Notes under the pieces: generated by a model | The model's database searches: none | The model's input: the letters and a program-made list of their open reading frames with translations, nothing else | What the model was told of the DNA's origin: nothing | Position numbers and translations under genes: made by a program | Assembly: GCA_019116485.1 (NCBI GenBank) | Contig: DXBO01000009.1 | Location: 1-37,616, forward strand | From: Candidatus Gemmiger excrementavium | GTDB taxonomy: Bacteria; Bacillota; Clostridia; Oscillospirales; Ruminococcaceae | DNA length: 37,616 nt | Direction: 5' to 3' | Part shown: in pieces, positions 1 through 8,001 of the stretch | Layout of the letters: each line of letters opens with the position of its first letter | Position numbering within the stretch: the stretch's first letter is position 1

Positions 1-399
1 TTTTTGAGGAATTTTGCAAGGGGGCGCCGCGCAAATCTACGGCTTTCGGGGGGGAAAAAGGCACAAAAAAGCCAAAGCGGCCCGGGCCTGCGCCCGCGCC
101 GCTTCAGCGTCAAAAGAAAAGAGGAGTATGGATGAAAAAACTTGGGGTTCCTGCCCTCGGAGTCGGGTCCCTGCTTCCTTCCCTGAGGACACTTATAGTA
201 TAACGGGGGGATGTGATAAAGTGGTGAAAGAAGTTTCAAGAAATTGCAAAAGAAATAAAAACAAATCGTGTAAAACCGCCGCAAAAAGTCATAAAAAATC
301 CCGGGAACCTGATGCAAAACCACGCCGCATATGCTATGATGATGGTGAATGGTCCCCCGGTGGGGCCGCGCATCCAAACCACACCAGGGGGACGGCCAT
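1..399. other. Left-edge stretch without a supported gene
   Basis: No convincing gene is seen. The long ORF track entry here (14-550) is lysine- and arginine-rich low-complexity translation that runs out of frame into queH, so I treat it as noise. A GC-rich hairpin with arms AAGCGGC / GCCGCTT lies at 75-104, and read on the minus strand it is followed after a few bases by a T-run. A weak -10-like TATGAT lies at 335-340, about 60 bases before queH, with only a poor -35. A short ORF at 132-203 is listed separately. Confidence 0.5.
132..203 (+). CDS. Possible 23-residue hydrophobic peptide (doubtful)
   Basis: ATG at 132 follows GAGGAG at a 5-base spacing and reads MKKLGVPALGVGSLLPSLRT then three more residues before TAA. 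It resembles the start of a signal peptide (two lysines, then a hydrophobic run) with no mature part after it. It may be a leader peptide, the remnant of a broken secreted-protein gene, or chance. No family is recognised and the upstream edge of the window hides its context. Confidence 0.2.
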   Translation: MKKLGVPALGVGSLLPSLRTLIV

Positions 400-1017
400 A
401 TGTCGAATCGGATCAATTACCAGCGCGAAATGGAACAGGTGCTGCAGCAGCTGGCGGCGCAGGGGCAGCGCCCGCGGCTTCTGCTCCATGCCTGCTGTGC
501 GCCTTGTTCCAGCGCCACGCTGGAACGGCTGGCGGAACATTTTGAACTGACGATCTTGTATTATAACCCCAACATTGACCCGCCGGCGGAATATCACCGC
601 CGCGAGGCCGAACTGGAGCGATTTGTGGAAGAGGCCGGGTATCGGTTCCCGGTGGTGGAACTGCCCTATGAACCCAGGGAATTTTACGATGCTGTGAAAG
701 GCCTGGAACAGGAGCCGGAAAAGGGGGCGCGCTGCACCATATGTTATCGCCTTCGTCTGGAACAAACGGCCCGGTACGCGGCAGAACATGGGTTTGACTG
801 GTTCTGTACCACCCTGTCTATCTCACCCCTGAAGGACCCGGTACGCATCAATGACCTGGGGGCGCAACTGGGGGCGCAGTACGGCGTGCGCTTTTTGCCC
901 AGTGAATTCCGCAAAAAGGATGGCTACAAGCGCAGCCTGCAGCTCAGCGCCGAGTATGGGCTCTACCGGCAGGAATACTGCGGCTGTGTGTTCAGCAGGC
1001 GGCAGCGGGGGCTTTGA
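400..1017 (+). CDS. queH: Epoxyqueuosine reductase QueH
   Basis: QueH (DUF208) reduces epoxyqueuosine to queuosine in tRNA, the last step of Q synthesis, replacing the cobalamin-dependent QueG. The 205-residue product shows the family's cysteine pattern: CCAPC near residues 32-36, RCTICY near 111-116 and YCGC near 193-196, which bind the iron-sulfur cluster and a second metal. I start at ATG 400 rather than the track's 349 because AGGGGGA lies just upstream and the first conserved block follows directly; the extra 17 codons look non-coding. It is followed at 54 bases by a dehydrogenase gene with no obvious link. The window also holds queT under a preQ1 riboswitch, so the cell both imports precursor and finishes Q. 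Confidence 0.93.
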   Translation: MSNRINYQREMEQVLQQLAAQGQRPRLLLHACCAPCSSATLERLAEHFELTILYYNPNIDPPAEYHRREAELERFVEEAGYRFPVVELPYEPREFYDAVKGLEQEPEKGARCTICYRLRLEQTARYAAEHGFDWFCTTLSISPLKDPVRINDLGAQLGAQYGVRFLPSEFRKKDGYKRSLQLSAEYGLYRQEYCGCVFSRRQRGL

Positions 1018-1071
1018 TACGCCGTTTCTGCATTTTGCAGAAAGTACAGAGGATAGAGGTTAGGGATAGCC

Positions 1072-2067
1072 ATGGAAAAACACATTCTGGTGGCGCTGCC
1101 GCTGTCGGCGGCTCAGCGCGACACCATCAGGCAGGCGGTGCCCGGGTTTCAGTACCGGTTCACCACCCAGGAGGCCGCCACCCGGGAGGAAATCCTCTGG
1201 GCGGATGCCATCCTGGGCAATGTGCCGGTGGAACTGATCCGGCAGAATCGGAAACTGGCCTGGTTTCAGTCCAACTTTGCGGGGCCGGACCCTTATCTGG
1301 AACCCGGCGTTTTGCCGCCGGACTGCATTGTCACCAACGCCACCGGGGCCTATGGGCTGGCTATCAGCGAGTGGATGCTGGGCATGTGGCTGGCTCTGGC
1401 CAAGGATTTGCAGCTTTACCGGGACCGTCAACACCGCCATCAATGGGATGTCATCCAGCGCCCGGTGCGCTCCGTTGCAGGGGCACGGGTACTCTGCGTA
1501 GGGCTGGGGGACATCGGTTCCAGCTTCGCCCGGCGGGCGCATGCCCTGGGCGCCCAGGTGGTGGGGGTGCGCCGGCGCGCTGCCCCGGCCCCTGACTACT
1601 GCCTGCGGGTGGTGGGCATTGACCACCTGGACGAAGAACTGCCCCAGGCGGACCTGGTGGCGCTGAGCCTGCCGGGAACGCCCGAGACTGCCGGCCTGTT
1701 TGATGCGGCGCGGCTGGCCCGGTGCAAGCCGGGCGCCATCCTGCTCAACGTGGGCCGCGGTTCGGCGGTGGATTGTGACGCCCTGGCCGAAGCGGTGAAC
1801 AGCGGCGCCCTGTACGGCGCAGCGCTGGATGTCACCGAGCCCGAGCCGCTGCCGCCGGAACATCCCCTGTGGGACCTGGACACGGTACTCATCACCCCCC
1901 ACATCTCGGGCCGGTTCAGCCTGCCCCGCACCCTGGAAAACATCGTGGGCATTTTTGCCCATAACCTGCGGCTGTACGCCGCGGGCCAACCGCTGGATAA
2001 CCAGATCAGCCGCCGTACCCGCTATGTCAGTGACGATGTGCCGGGTTGCCGCCTGACCTGTGAATAA
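1072..2067 (+). CDS. D-2-hydroxyacid dehydrogenase, NAD-binding
   Basis: This is a member of the D-isomer specific 2-hydroxyacid dehydrogenases, which interconvert 2-keto and D-2-hydroxy acids. The 331-residue protein has the Rossmann motif GLGDIG at 144-149. The catalytic triad is readable as Arg229 (NVGRGSAVD), Glu256 (DVTEPEPLP) and His277 (TPHISG). The substrate cannot be told from sequence. The catalytic N-terminal segment (WFQSNFAGPDPYLEPGVLPP) resembles glyoxylate/phosphoglycerate-dehydrogenase-like paralogues rather than SerA, and no ACT domain is present; the real serA lies at 35299. A modest ribosome site AGGGA precedes ATG 1072. CmpB-like gene follows after 12 bases, so the two are probably co-transcribed. 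Confidence 0.88.
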   Translation: MEKHILVALPLSAAQRDTIRQAVPGFQYRFTTQEAATREEILWADAILGNVPVELIRQNRKLAWFQSNFAGPDPYLEPGVLPPDCIVTNATGAYGLAISEWMLGMWLALAKDLQLYRDRQHRHQWDVIQRPVRSVAGARVLCVGLGDIGSSFARRAHALGAQVVGVRRRAAPAPDYCLRVVGIDHLDEELPQADLVALSLPGTPETAGLFDAARLARCKPGAILLNVGRGSAVDCDALAEAVNSGALYGAALDVTEPEPLPPEHPLWDLDTVLITPHISGRFSLPRTLENIVGIFAHNLRLYAAGQPLDNQISRRTRYVSDDVPGCRLTCE

Positions 2068-2079
2068 GAGGATACGATT

Positions 2080-3384
2080 ATGACATTTTACTCTATGCTC
2101 TATCTGTTTTTTGTCTACTCCTTCCTGGGGTGGCTGGGCGAGGTAGTCACCACCGCCGTGCGCAAACGCCGCTACCAGGACCGCGGCGTACTCAACGGGC
2201 CGCTTTGTATCCTGTATGGTATCGGTGCAATCGTCATCACCTTCGCCCTGCGGGACCTGCACGAGCGCTGGTTCTTCTTGTTTATTTTCAGTGCTGTGTA
2301 CGCTACCGTCATTGAATGGGTGGCCGGCCATGTGCTGGAACGCTTTACCAATACCCGCTGGTGGGATTACAGCGATCACCGTTTCCACCTGGACGGCTAC
2401 ATCTGCCTGAGCGCCTCCCTGTTGTGGGGCCTGTTGGGCGTGGTGGTGCTGCGGTGGGGCAATCCGCTGCTGCTGGCCCTCTATCACCTGATCCCCGTGG
2501 GGGTGCGGGTGGCTGTGCTGTGGGTGCTGCTGGTACTGCTTCTTATTGACGTAGCCGGTACGCTGCTGACGCTGCTGGGCCTGCGGTATACCTGGCCCCC
2601 GGCCGAGGCTGTGAGCAACCGCCTGGCTAACCTGACGCTGCGGGCCGGCATGTGGATTCTGGACCGTGTGGAACGCCGCATGACCCGCAGCTACCCTGTG
2701 CGCACCTTTGTGCACGAAAAACAGGCCCGGTCCACCACTTTTGCCGAAGGCTGCAGCCCGTACAAGATCATTTTGTTGTTTTTCATCGGTGCTTTCCTGG
2801 GGGATGTGACCGAAACCATTTACTGCCGCCTTACCGCCGGGTACTGGATGAGCCGTTCCAGTGTGGTGTGGGGGCCCTTCTCCATCGTGTGGGGGCTGGC
2901 CATCGCGCTGGTCACGCTGCTGCTCTATCGGTATAAGGATAAATCCACCAGCTGGCTGTTCGTGGCAGGCACCTTGCTGGGCGGTGCCTATGAATACCTG
3001 TGCAGCGTCTTTACCGAGGTGGTGTTCGGCACGGTCTTCTGGGATTACAGCAAAATCCCCTTCAACCTGGGCGGGCGCATCAACCTGCTGTACTGCTTTT
3101 TCTGGGGATTTGCGGCGGTTGCCTGGTTCAAACTTTTTTACCCGCCCATTTCCGCCCTCATTGAACGCATTCCCCGCCGCGCCGGCACCGTGCTGACCTG
3201 GGGGCTGTGCCTGTTCATGATCGCCAACGTGGCGGTCAGTTCCCTGGCGCTGGCCCGGTACACTGCCCGTGTGGCGGGCACACCGCCCCAGAACCAGCTG
3301 CAGGTCTATCTGGACGAACACTACGACGATGCCCGCATGAAGAAAATCTACCCCATGGCTGTACACACCGGCCAAAAGGACTGA
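2080..3384 (+). CDS. CmpB-type membrane protein with duplicated domain
   Basis: The 434-residue polytopic membrane protein belongs to the family labelled putative ABC-transporter type IV / CmpB (PF06541), common in clostridia and of unproven function. Two copies of the domain are visible. The first runs from the N-terminus and includes FLGWLGEVV, then RWWDYSDHRFHLDGYICLSA. The second, from about residue 228, includes FIGAFLGDVTETIY, then VFWDYSKIPFNLGGRINLLY. Both copies place WDYS about seven residues before a G-R/Y-I-x-L segment and a Trp-Gly membrane helix. A basic linker (about 195-225) separates them. Despite the database name there is no ABC ATPase nearby. Start ATG 2080 has AGAGGAT upstream. 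Confidence 0.8.
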   Translation: MTFYSMLYLFFVYSFLGWLGEVVTTAVRKRRYQDRGVLNGPLCILYGIGAIVITFALRDLHERWFFLFIFSAVYATVIEWVAGHVLERFTNTRWWDYSDHRFHLDGYICLSASLLWGLLGVVVLRWGNPLLLALYHLIPVGVRVAVLWVLLVLLLIDVAGTLLTLLGLRYTWPPAEAVSNRLANLTLRAGMWILDRVERRMTRSYPVRTFVHEKQARSTTFAEGCSPYKIILLFFIGAFLGDVTETIYCRLTAGYWMSRSSVVWGPFSIVWGLAIALVTLLLYRYKDKSTSWLFVAGTLLGGAYEYLCSVFTEVVFGTVFWDYSKIPFNLGGRINLLYCFFWGFAAVAWFKLFYPPISALIERIPRRAGTVLTWGLCLFMIANVAVSSLALARYTARVAGTPPQNQLQVYLDEHYDDARMKKIYPMAVHTGQKD

Positions 3385-3397
3385 CCCAGAAATTGTT

Positions 3398-3426
3398 TTG
3401 TATCTTGGGCTGCGGTGTGCTATAAT
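3398..3426 (+). promoter_or_regulatory. Sigma-A type promoter for the ParB/BMP gene
   Basis: TTGTAT, a 17-base spacer and a perfect TATAAT lie about 70 bases before the ATG at 3495. This starts a new transcription unit after the CmpB gene. Confidence 0.65.
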
Positions 3427-3494
3427 CATTTTGTATAAAGTTTTGGATGTAAATTTGTGGAACATGTCGCCCAAAAGGCGAGAAGGAGACCGCT

Positions 3495-5462
3495 ATGACC
3501 CGTGCAGAGGCAATGGAATACTATGTCAAGGCACAACGGATGGGACAGCGCAACTACCGTGAAAAGACGGCGGCCGGCCAGTCGCCCTATCTGCCCGTGC
3601 TGGATGATATCCTGCAAAATGTGGATGTGGAGAGCCAGATCCCCCTGGGCCTGATCGAAGTGCCGCTGGAACTGCTGGTAGGCACCAAGACCGCCGGGCG
3701 CACGATGGCCTTTGCCAGCGACTTTATGCCGCTGCTGGACCTTAAGACCGAGTTTGGCACCAAGTGGACCAGCCTGTGCATCGCCCATGTGGAAGAGGGC
3801 ATCCGCGACCCCGTCCGCTGCTTTGAATACCTGGGTCGGTTCTATGTGCAGGAGGGCAACAAGCGGGTCAGCGTACTCAAGTATTTTGGCGCCAGCAGTA
3901 TCCCGGCCAACGTGACCCGGGTGGTGCCCCGCTACAGCGACGTGCCCGAAGTGCGCCTGTACTATGAGTTCATGAACTACTACCCCCTCATCAAGACCTA
4001 CACCCTGCGCTTTACCAAGCCGGGCAGCTTTGCCCGCCTGCAGAAACTTATGGGCAAGGCCCCCGAAGAGGCATGGACCGACGATGACCGCGCCGATATC
4101 CTCTCGCTGTACAACTGGGTGAAAAAGGCATTTCTGGCCCACGGCGGCGGACATCTGCGCTGCACCACCGGCGACGCCCTGCTGCTGCTGCTGCGTGTGT
4201 ACCCCCGCAAGGAACTGGCCGAAAGTTCCCCCACGGAACTGAGCCAGAAGCTGGACGCCCTGTGGGATGATGTGCTGGCCCTGCAGAACGACGACCCGGT
4301 GACGGTGAGCGTCAAACCGGCGGAACCTGCCAAGGAAAAACTCATCGACAAGCTGCTGCCCAGCATGCGCACGGCGCCCACCCACCTGAAGGTGGCCTTT
4401 GTGCATGAGCGCAACCCCGAGACCAGTGCCTGGACCAGCCAGCACGAGTTTGGCCGCACCCAGCTGGATACCGTGTTTGCCGGCAAGGTGGAAACGGCGG
4501 TCTACTGCGACGCCGTGCCGGGCGAGAATGCCGACGAACTGGTGGAAAAAGCCATCGCCGATGGTGCTGATATCGTATTCACCACCAGTCCCAAACTGGT
4601 GGGGGCTTCGCTGCGGGCCGCAGTCAAGCATCCCACGGTGCGCATCCTCAACTGTTCTATGGAGATGCCCTACGCCAGCATCCGTACCTATTACACCCGC
4701 GTGTACGAAGCCAAGTTCATCACCGGCGCCATCGCCGGAGCCATGGCGGCAGGGGACCGGGTGGGCTATGTGGCGGATTATCCCAGCTTCGGCGTACCCG
4801 CCAACATCAACGCCTTTGCCCTGGGCGCCCGCATGGTCAACCCCCGGGTCAAAGTAGACCTGTTCTGGACCTGCCTGCCCCAGCATGAGGACCCGCTGAC
4901 TGTCTTTGCCCGCAAAGGGATCAGCGTGGTGTCGGGGCGGGATGCGCCGGTGCCGGGTCGTCCCCGGCGGGAATTCGGCACCTTCCTGATCCGGCCGGGC
5001 GGCATGCTGCAGGACCTGGCCACCCCCTTCTGGCATTGGGGTCAGTTCTATGAAAACGTGGTGCGCAGCGTGCTGGACGGCGGCTGGACCCGGGACAAAT
5101 CCGGTACTGACGGCCGGGCCGTCAACTACTGGTGGGGCATGAACAGCGGTGTTATGGATGTGCTGCTCAGTCGGGAATTGCCCGCGGGCGTACAGCAGAT
5201 GGCCAAAATTTTGCGCGCCGGCATCACCAGCGGTATGATCGACCCCTTTGCCTGCCGTATCACCGCCCAGGACGGCACACTGAAAAACAGCGGCCGCAGC
5301 GGGTTGGAACTGGAGCAGATCGTGCACATGGACTGGCTGTGCGACGCAGTGGAGGGCTGTGTGCCGGAGTATGACGATCTGGCGGAGGAATCCCGCGCCA
5401 TGTACCGCATGCAGGGCATCCACCGTGACCGTCTGCCCGCCGAGAAGGAGGCCGAACTATGA
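3495..5462 (+). CDS. Cytosolic ParB-like + BMP/PnrA-domain fusion protein
   Basis: The 655-residue protein has no signal peptide or lipobox. The N-terminal part (to about residue 280) contains a ParB-like stretch, FYVQEGNKRVSVLKYFGASS followed by IP and V, matching the G-x-R-x-x-A...IP...V pattern of ParB/sulfiredoxin-type domains. From about residue 297 a BMP (PnrA/Med-type basic membrane lipoprotein) domain begins with LKVAFVHERNPE. It contains GADIVFTTSP, AKFITGAIAGAM and VGYVADYP, the pattern of nucleoside-binding proteins. BMP proteins normally sit outside the cell and feed ABC importers, so this one probably senses a nucleoside-like ligand in the cytosol; that is inference. Its last codons overlap the metallophosphoesterase by ATGA, so the two products are likely made together. 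Confidence 0.78.
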   Translation: MTRAEAMEYYVKAQRMGQRNYREKTAAGQSPYLPVLDDILQNVDVESQIPLGLIEVPLELLVGTKTAGRTMAFASDFMPLLDLKTEFGTKWTSLCIAHVEEGIRDPVRCFEYLGRFYVQEGNKRVSVLKYFGASSIPANVTRVVPRYSDVPEVRLYYEFMNYYPLIKTYTLRFTKPGSFARLQKLMGKAPEEAWTDDDRADILSLYNWVKKAFLAHGGGHLRCTTGDALLLLLRVYPRKELAESSPTELSQKLDALWDDVLALQNDDPVTVSVKPAEPAKEKLIDKLLPSMRTAPTHLKVAFVHERNPETSAWTSQHEFGRTQLDTVFAGKVETAVYCDAVPGENADELVEKAIADGADIVFTTSPKLVGASLRAAVKHPTVRILNCSMEMPYASIRTYYTRVYEAKFITGAIAGAMAAGDRVGYVADYPSFGVPANINAFALGARMVNPRVKVDLFWTCLPQHEDPLTVFARKGISVVSGRDAPVPGRPRREFGTFLIRPGGMLQDLATPFWHWGQFYENVVRSVLDGGWTRDKSGTDGRAVNYWWGMNSGVMDVLLSRELPAGVQQMAKILRAGITSGMIDPFACRITAQDGTLKNSGRSGLELEQIVHMDWLCDAVEGCVPEYDDLAEESRAMYRMQGIHRDRLPAEKEAEL

Positions 5463-6103
5463 AACTGCTGGCCATTGCGGACGAGGAGTGCAAAGCTCTG
5501 TGGGACTATTATACCCCCGACAAGCTGCAGGACGTGGAACTGATAATCGCCTGCGGCGATCTCAACCGCAATTACCTGGAATACCTGACCACTATGGCCC
5601 CTGTGCCGGTGGTCTATGTCCACGGCAATCACGATGAGAAGTATGATATCCGCCCGCCGGAAGGGGCGCTTTGCATCGACGACGATGTGCTGCTCTATCG
5701 GGGGCTGCGCATTGCCGGGTTGGGGGGCTCCTGCCGTTACCGCACCGGCCCCTGGCAGTTTACCGAAGCCGAAATGAAAAAACGGGTGCGCCGTCTGCGC
5801 AGCAAGATCGAGCGGTATCGCGGCCTGGATATCCTGGTCACCCATGCGCCGCTGCACGGGTACGGGGACCTGAATGATCTGGCGCACCGCGGATTTAACG
5901 TGTTCCGTGAGTTGCTGGACCGCTACCGCCCCCAGCTGATGCTGCACGGGCATGTACATATGAATTATGGCGCCAATATCCCGCGGGAGCATCAGTACGG
6001 CCCTACCCGGATCGTCAACTGCTTTGAGCGGGTCTACCTGGAAGCGGAGCCTGCGCTGCTGCAGCCGCAGCGCGGGCTGTTCCAGAGCCTGTGGCGCCGA
6101 TAA
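5459..6103 (+). CDS. Metallophosphoesterase, ADEE variant
   Basis: A 214-residue calcineurin-type phosphoesterase. Visible metal motifs are CGDLNRN (about 31-37), GNHDE (about 56-60), VTHAP and HGHVH near residue 160. The usual first motif D-x-H is replaced by IADEEC (residues 6-11), so Glu stands where His is expected. I recall the same ADEE start in clostridial homologues that also sit beside a BMP-domain gene, so it is probably a family trait rather than damage. The gene overlaps the ParB/BMP gene by 4 bases, giving translational coupling. The substrate is unknown; a nucleotide or cyclic nucleotide is plausible from the neighbour but unproven. The conserved gpsA follows after 45 bases. Confidence 0.82.
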   Translation: MKLLAIADEECKALWDYYTPDKLQDVELIIACGDLNRNYLEYLTTMAPVPVVYVHGNHDEKYDIRPPEGALCIDDDVLLYRGLRIAGLGGSCRYRTGPWQFTEAEMKKRVRRLRSKIERYRGLDILVTHAPLHGYGDLNDLAHRGFNVFRELLDRYRPQLMLHGHVHMNYGANIPREHQYGPTRIVNCFERVYLEAEPALLQPQRGLFQSLWRR

Positions 6104-6148
6104 CCCCGGCCGCCCCGGCGGCCCGATGATCGAAGAAGGAGAGCAGCT

Positions 6149-7147
6149 ATGTTGAAAATTGCAGTATTCGGCGCAGGCACCTGGGGGATTGCCCTGGCCC
6201 GCTTGCTGGCGGCCAATGGACGCGATGTGACGGTGTGGAGCGCCATTCCCGCCGAACTCAAGGCGCTGAGCACCACCCGCCGCCACCCCAATCTGCCCGG
6301 TATGGAGCTCCCCTCGTCGATGCACTACACCGCCGACATTGCGGAGGCCTGCACCGGCAAGGATATCCTGCTGTTTGCGGTGCCGTCCCCCTTTGTGCGC
6401 GCCACCGCCAAAAAGGCGGCACCTCATATCCCCGATGGCCAGCTTATTGTGGAAGTGGCCAAGGGTATTGAGGAAAAGACCCTGATGACCATGAGCGAGA
6501 TCATTGAGGATGAACTGGCCCGCCAGAAGCGCACCGCCCGCGTGGTAGCGCTGTCCGGCCCCACCCACGCCGAGGAGGTGGCCCGGGATATGCCCACCCT
6601 CATCGTGGCGGCCAGCGAAGACGAAGCCGCCGCCAAACAGGTGCAGAAAGCCTTCTCCACCCCCACCTTCCGGGTCTACACCAACACTGACCGCCGGGGC
6701 ACCGAGCTGGGCGGTGCGGTGAAGAATGTCATCGCCCTGGCGGTGGGCATTGCCCTGGGCCTTGGCTACGGTGACAACGCCAAGGCTGCCCTCATCACCC
6801 GCGGCAATGCCGAACTGGCCCGTCTGGGCGCCGCCATGGGCTGCAAGCCGGAGACGTTCTCCGGTCTGTCCGGCATGGGGGACCTGATCGTTACCTGTAC
6901 CAGCATGCACAGCCGGAACCTGCACGCCGGCATGCTGCTGGGCCGCGGCCAGAGCGCCGAGCAGGCCCGGGCCGAGGTGGGGCAGGTGGTGGAAGGCATG
7001 AACGCCCTGCCTGCTGCCAGCAAGCTGGCCAAAAAGTACAAGGTGGACATGCCCATCGTCCAGAGTGTGGAGGCAATCCTGAATGGCCGTTTGCCTGCCG
7101 CCGGGGCCCTGGCCGCCTTGATGGGCCGCGACCTTAAACGGGAGTGA
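6149..7147 (+). CDS. gpsA: Glycerol-3-phosphate dehydrogenase (NAD(P)+)
   Basis: GpsA reduces dihydroxyacetone phosphate to sn-glycerol-3-phosphate, the backbone for phospholipid synthesis. The 332-residue length is typical. The nucleotide-binding motif GAGTWG is at 8-13, followed by conserved blocks FAVPSPFVR and LSGPTHAEEVA. The catalytic lysine is in GGAVKNVIALAVG (Lys192), and FSGLSGMGDLIVTCTS is the usual C-terminal signature. AAGGAG precedes ATG 6149. A short GGCCGCC/GGCGGCC hairpin (6108-6123) lies in the gap after the phosphoesterase gene. The next gene begins within 11 bases of the stop. Confidence 0.97.
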   Translation: MLKIAVFGAGTWGIALARLLAANGRDVTVWSAIPAELKALSTTRRHPNLPGMELPSSMHYTADIAEACTGKDILLFAVPSPFVRATAKKAAPHIPDGQLIVEVAKGIEEKTLMTMSEIIEDELARQKRTARVVALSGPTHAEEVARDMPTLIVAASEDEAAAKQVQKAFSTPTFRVYTNTDRRGTELGGAVKNVIALAVGIALGLGYGDNAKAALITRGNAELARLGAAMGCKPETFSGLSGMGDLIVTCTSMHSRNLHAGMLLGRGQSAEQARAEVGQVVEGMNALPAASKLAKKYKVDMPIVQSVEAILNGRLPAAGALAALMGRDLKRE

Positions 7148-7157
7148 GGTGACCCCC

Positions 7158-7952
7158 GTGAGCGAGACCATCCGCGCCGCCTTTTTTGACATCGACGGTA
7201 CGCTGCTGCCTTTCCGGGCTACGCAGATCCCCGCCTCCACCCGGGCGGCCCTGGCGGCACTGCGACGTCGGGGCGTGCGCATTTTCATCGCCACCGGCCG
7301 CCCACCCATCCATCTGCCCCGGCTGCATGCGCTGGACGGTGTGCCTTTTGACGGATATGTGACCATGAACGGCCAGTACTGTTTTCTGGCCGACGGAACC
7401 GAGTTGTACCGCCACGCCATCGAACCGGCGGCGTTGCGCACGCTGCTGCCCTACATCGAAAAAAATCGGCTCTCGGTGGGATTCATAGAAAAGGACCGTT
7501 CCACCTTTAACCTGATCGACAGCCGCAGCGAAGCCCACTGCCGCGCTATGGGCTTTACCACGGGGAATGTGGCGGCCCGCATTGAGGCGGCGCCCATCTA
7601 CCAGCTCAGTGCCTTTTTCCCGGCGGAACAGCAGGCGGAATTTTTAGCCCATTGTCCCGGCTGCACGGCGGTGCGCTGGAACGATGATTTTGTGGATATC
7701 CTGCCGTCCGGCGGCGGCAAACCCCAGGGACTTGCCCATGTGCTGCAGGCACTGGGGCTGCACCGGGAACAATCCATTGCTTTCGGCGATGGCGGCAACG
7801 ATGTGGAGATGCTGCGCTACGCCGGCATTGGGGTGGCCATGGGCAATGCCTGCCCTGAGGCCAAGGCGGCGGCGGACTACGTCACCGGTGACTGTGACGC
7901 TGACGGCCTGGCCGACGCCCTGCGCCATTTCGGTCTGATCGGGGCGGAATAA
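7158..7952 (+). CDS. Cof-type HAD family phosphatase
   Basis: A 264-residue haloacid dehalogenase-type phosphatase with motif I FFDIDGTLLP, motif II ATGRP and the C-terminal AFGDGGNDVEML, which together mark the Cof/class IIB group acting on sugar phosphates or cofactor phosphates. The substrate is not predictable. The track starts at GTG 7149. I prefer GTG 7158 because GAGGTGA (7146-7152), an exact match to the anti-Shine-Dalgarno complement, stands 5 bases before it and would be overlapped by the earlier start. It lies downstream of gpsA and probably shares its transcript. A strong hairpin with a T-run follows the stop and may end that transcript. Confidence 0.9.
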   Translation: MSETIRAAFFDIDGTLLPFRATQIPASTRAALAALRRRGVRIFIATGRPPIHLPRLHALDGVPFDGYVTMNGQYCFLADGTELYRHAIEPAALRTLLPYIEKNRLSVGFIEKDRSTFNLIDSRSEAHCRAMGFTTGNVAARIEAAPIYQLSAFFPAEQQAEFLAHCPGCTAVRWNDDFVDILPSGGGKPQGLAHVLQALGLHREQSIAFGDGGNDVEMLRYAGIGVAMGNACPEAKAAADYVTGDCDADGLADALRHFGLIGAE

Positions 7953-7969
7953 CTGCATAGCCTGCCCAT

Positions 7970-8001
7970 CCCCCGCGTATACTGGACGCGGGGGGATTTT
8001 T
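7970..8001 (+). terminator. Terminator-like hairpin overlapping the ftsW ribosome site
   Basis: CCCCCGCGT and ACGCGGGGG form a 9-bp stem with a 7-base loop, followed by GATTTTT that runs straight into the ATG at 8002. The 3' arm supplies the purine-rich ribosome site of the next gene. It can act as a terminator for the upstream operon, as a cover for the ftsW ribosome site, or both. Confidence 0.7.

Noticed and set aside
14-550. 178-residue ORF at the left edge
   Set aside because: It overlaps queH in another frame, is low complexity and has no convincing homology pattern.
1060-7441. Long minus-strand ORFs (804, 665 and 771 residues) opposite the left-hand operons
   Set aside because: Their composition (His, Gln, Gly, Arg) and exact overlap with well-supported + strand genes show they are shadows.
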